Positions 63,907-64,000 of a stretch of DNA of 64,000 nt are shown here, one piece after another; the stretch's first letter is position 1, and every line of letters starts with the position of its first letter. The stretch is from NCBI GenBank assembly GCA_958510875.1, contig OY294067.1:148044243-148108242 (forward strand). The letters are read 5' to 3'. The notes beneath the pieces were generated by a model that made no database searches, was not told the DNA's origin, and saw only the letters and a program-made list of their open reading frames with translations. Made by a program: the position numbers and the translations under genes. This stretch comes from Endomychus coccineus (lineage: Eukaryota; Arthropoda; Insecta; Coleoptera; Endomychidae).

Positions 63907-64000
63907 ACTTCAGGTGGTTCGTTTGAAATGCCTAATAGTAAATTTCCATCTCTAGAACAAAGGCTTTGAAGAAATTCTATTCTAAAAGATTAATATGTAA
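63907..64000 (+). pseudogene. BEL/Pao pol, continuation
   Basis: After the solo LTR, SGGSFEMPNSKFPSLEQRL continues the BEL segment that ended at 62129; this SFEM-x-KxxFxSLE pattern follows the PVPIKES stretch in BEL polyproteins. A TGA follows near 63968. It runs off the window edge. Confidence 0.65.

Overview
The window is AT-rich eukaryotic DNA, most likely from an insect. It is a nest of transposable elements and endogenised virus-like elements with no recognisable host gene. Insect origin is inferred from the families present: Ty3/gypsy elements with Lys-tRNA-type primer sites (TGGCGCCCA), BEL/Pao sequence, a chuvirus-like envelope inside an LTR element, a mariner-type remnant, and Polinton/adintovirus genes. 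Most coding regions are broken by stops or frameshifts, so nearly all are annotated as pseudogenes. Two reading frames in the second half of Polinton A (major capsid at 27864-29066 and a membrane protein at 30943-30440, minus) are intact.

Layout. 1-265: edge of a gypsy-type LTR inserted in a scrap of Polinton packaging ATPase. 1448-10150: LTR retroelement with ~2.1 kb LTRs and a damaged chuvirus-like glycoprotein gene. 10151-13535: minus-strand gypsy pol remnant. 13540-16220: Polinton-end-like repeats, three tRNA-like units, and a minus-strand chimeric fragment of an older Polinton copy (here 'Z'). 16227-32726: Polinton A, complete at both ends, with ~1.5 kb terminal inverted repeats (TIRs) and a 6-bp target duplication ACTAAT. 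It sits inside the protease-penton intergenic region of copy Z. 32811-about 49700: a second, decayed Polinton copy 'B', interrupted by a mariner-type element (33841-34408) and by a 6.4 kb non-coding LTR element (38131-44568). 46190-49556: CACGTG arrays and an 18-unit ~111-bp minisatellite. 49886-60714: gypsy element with ~1.55 kb LTRs and CCCT target duplication, its gag split by a 3.5 kb transposon with ~1 kb inverted repeats. 60715-64000: minisatellite and BEL/Pao gag-pol cut by a solo LTR with AGAT duplication.

Polinton A carries, in order: packaging ATPase, DUF8207-like protein, fibre-like coiled-coil protein, integrase with chromodomain, phospholipase A2/minor capsid protein, adenovirus-type cysteine protease, penton-like protein, a small protein, double-jelly-roll major capsid, an MSV199-domain protein with an apparent intron, and a minus-strand membrane protein. 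The block from penton to membrane protein is tandemly duplicated (about 23130-27142 and 27143-30990). No protein-primed DNA polymerase B is visible in A or B. That absence, the conserved intron, and a hairpin with a compensatory base change upstream of the MSV199 gene are the points most worth following up.
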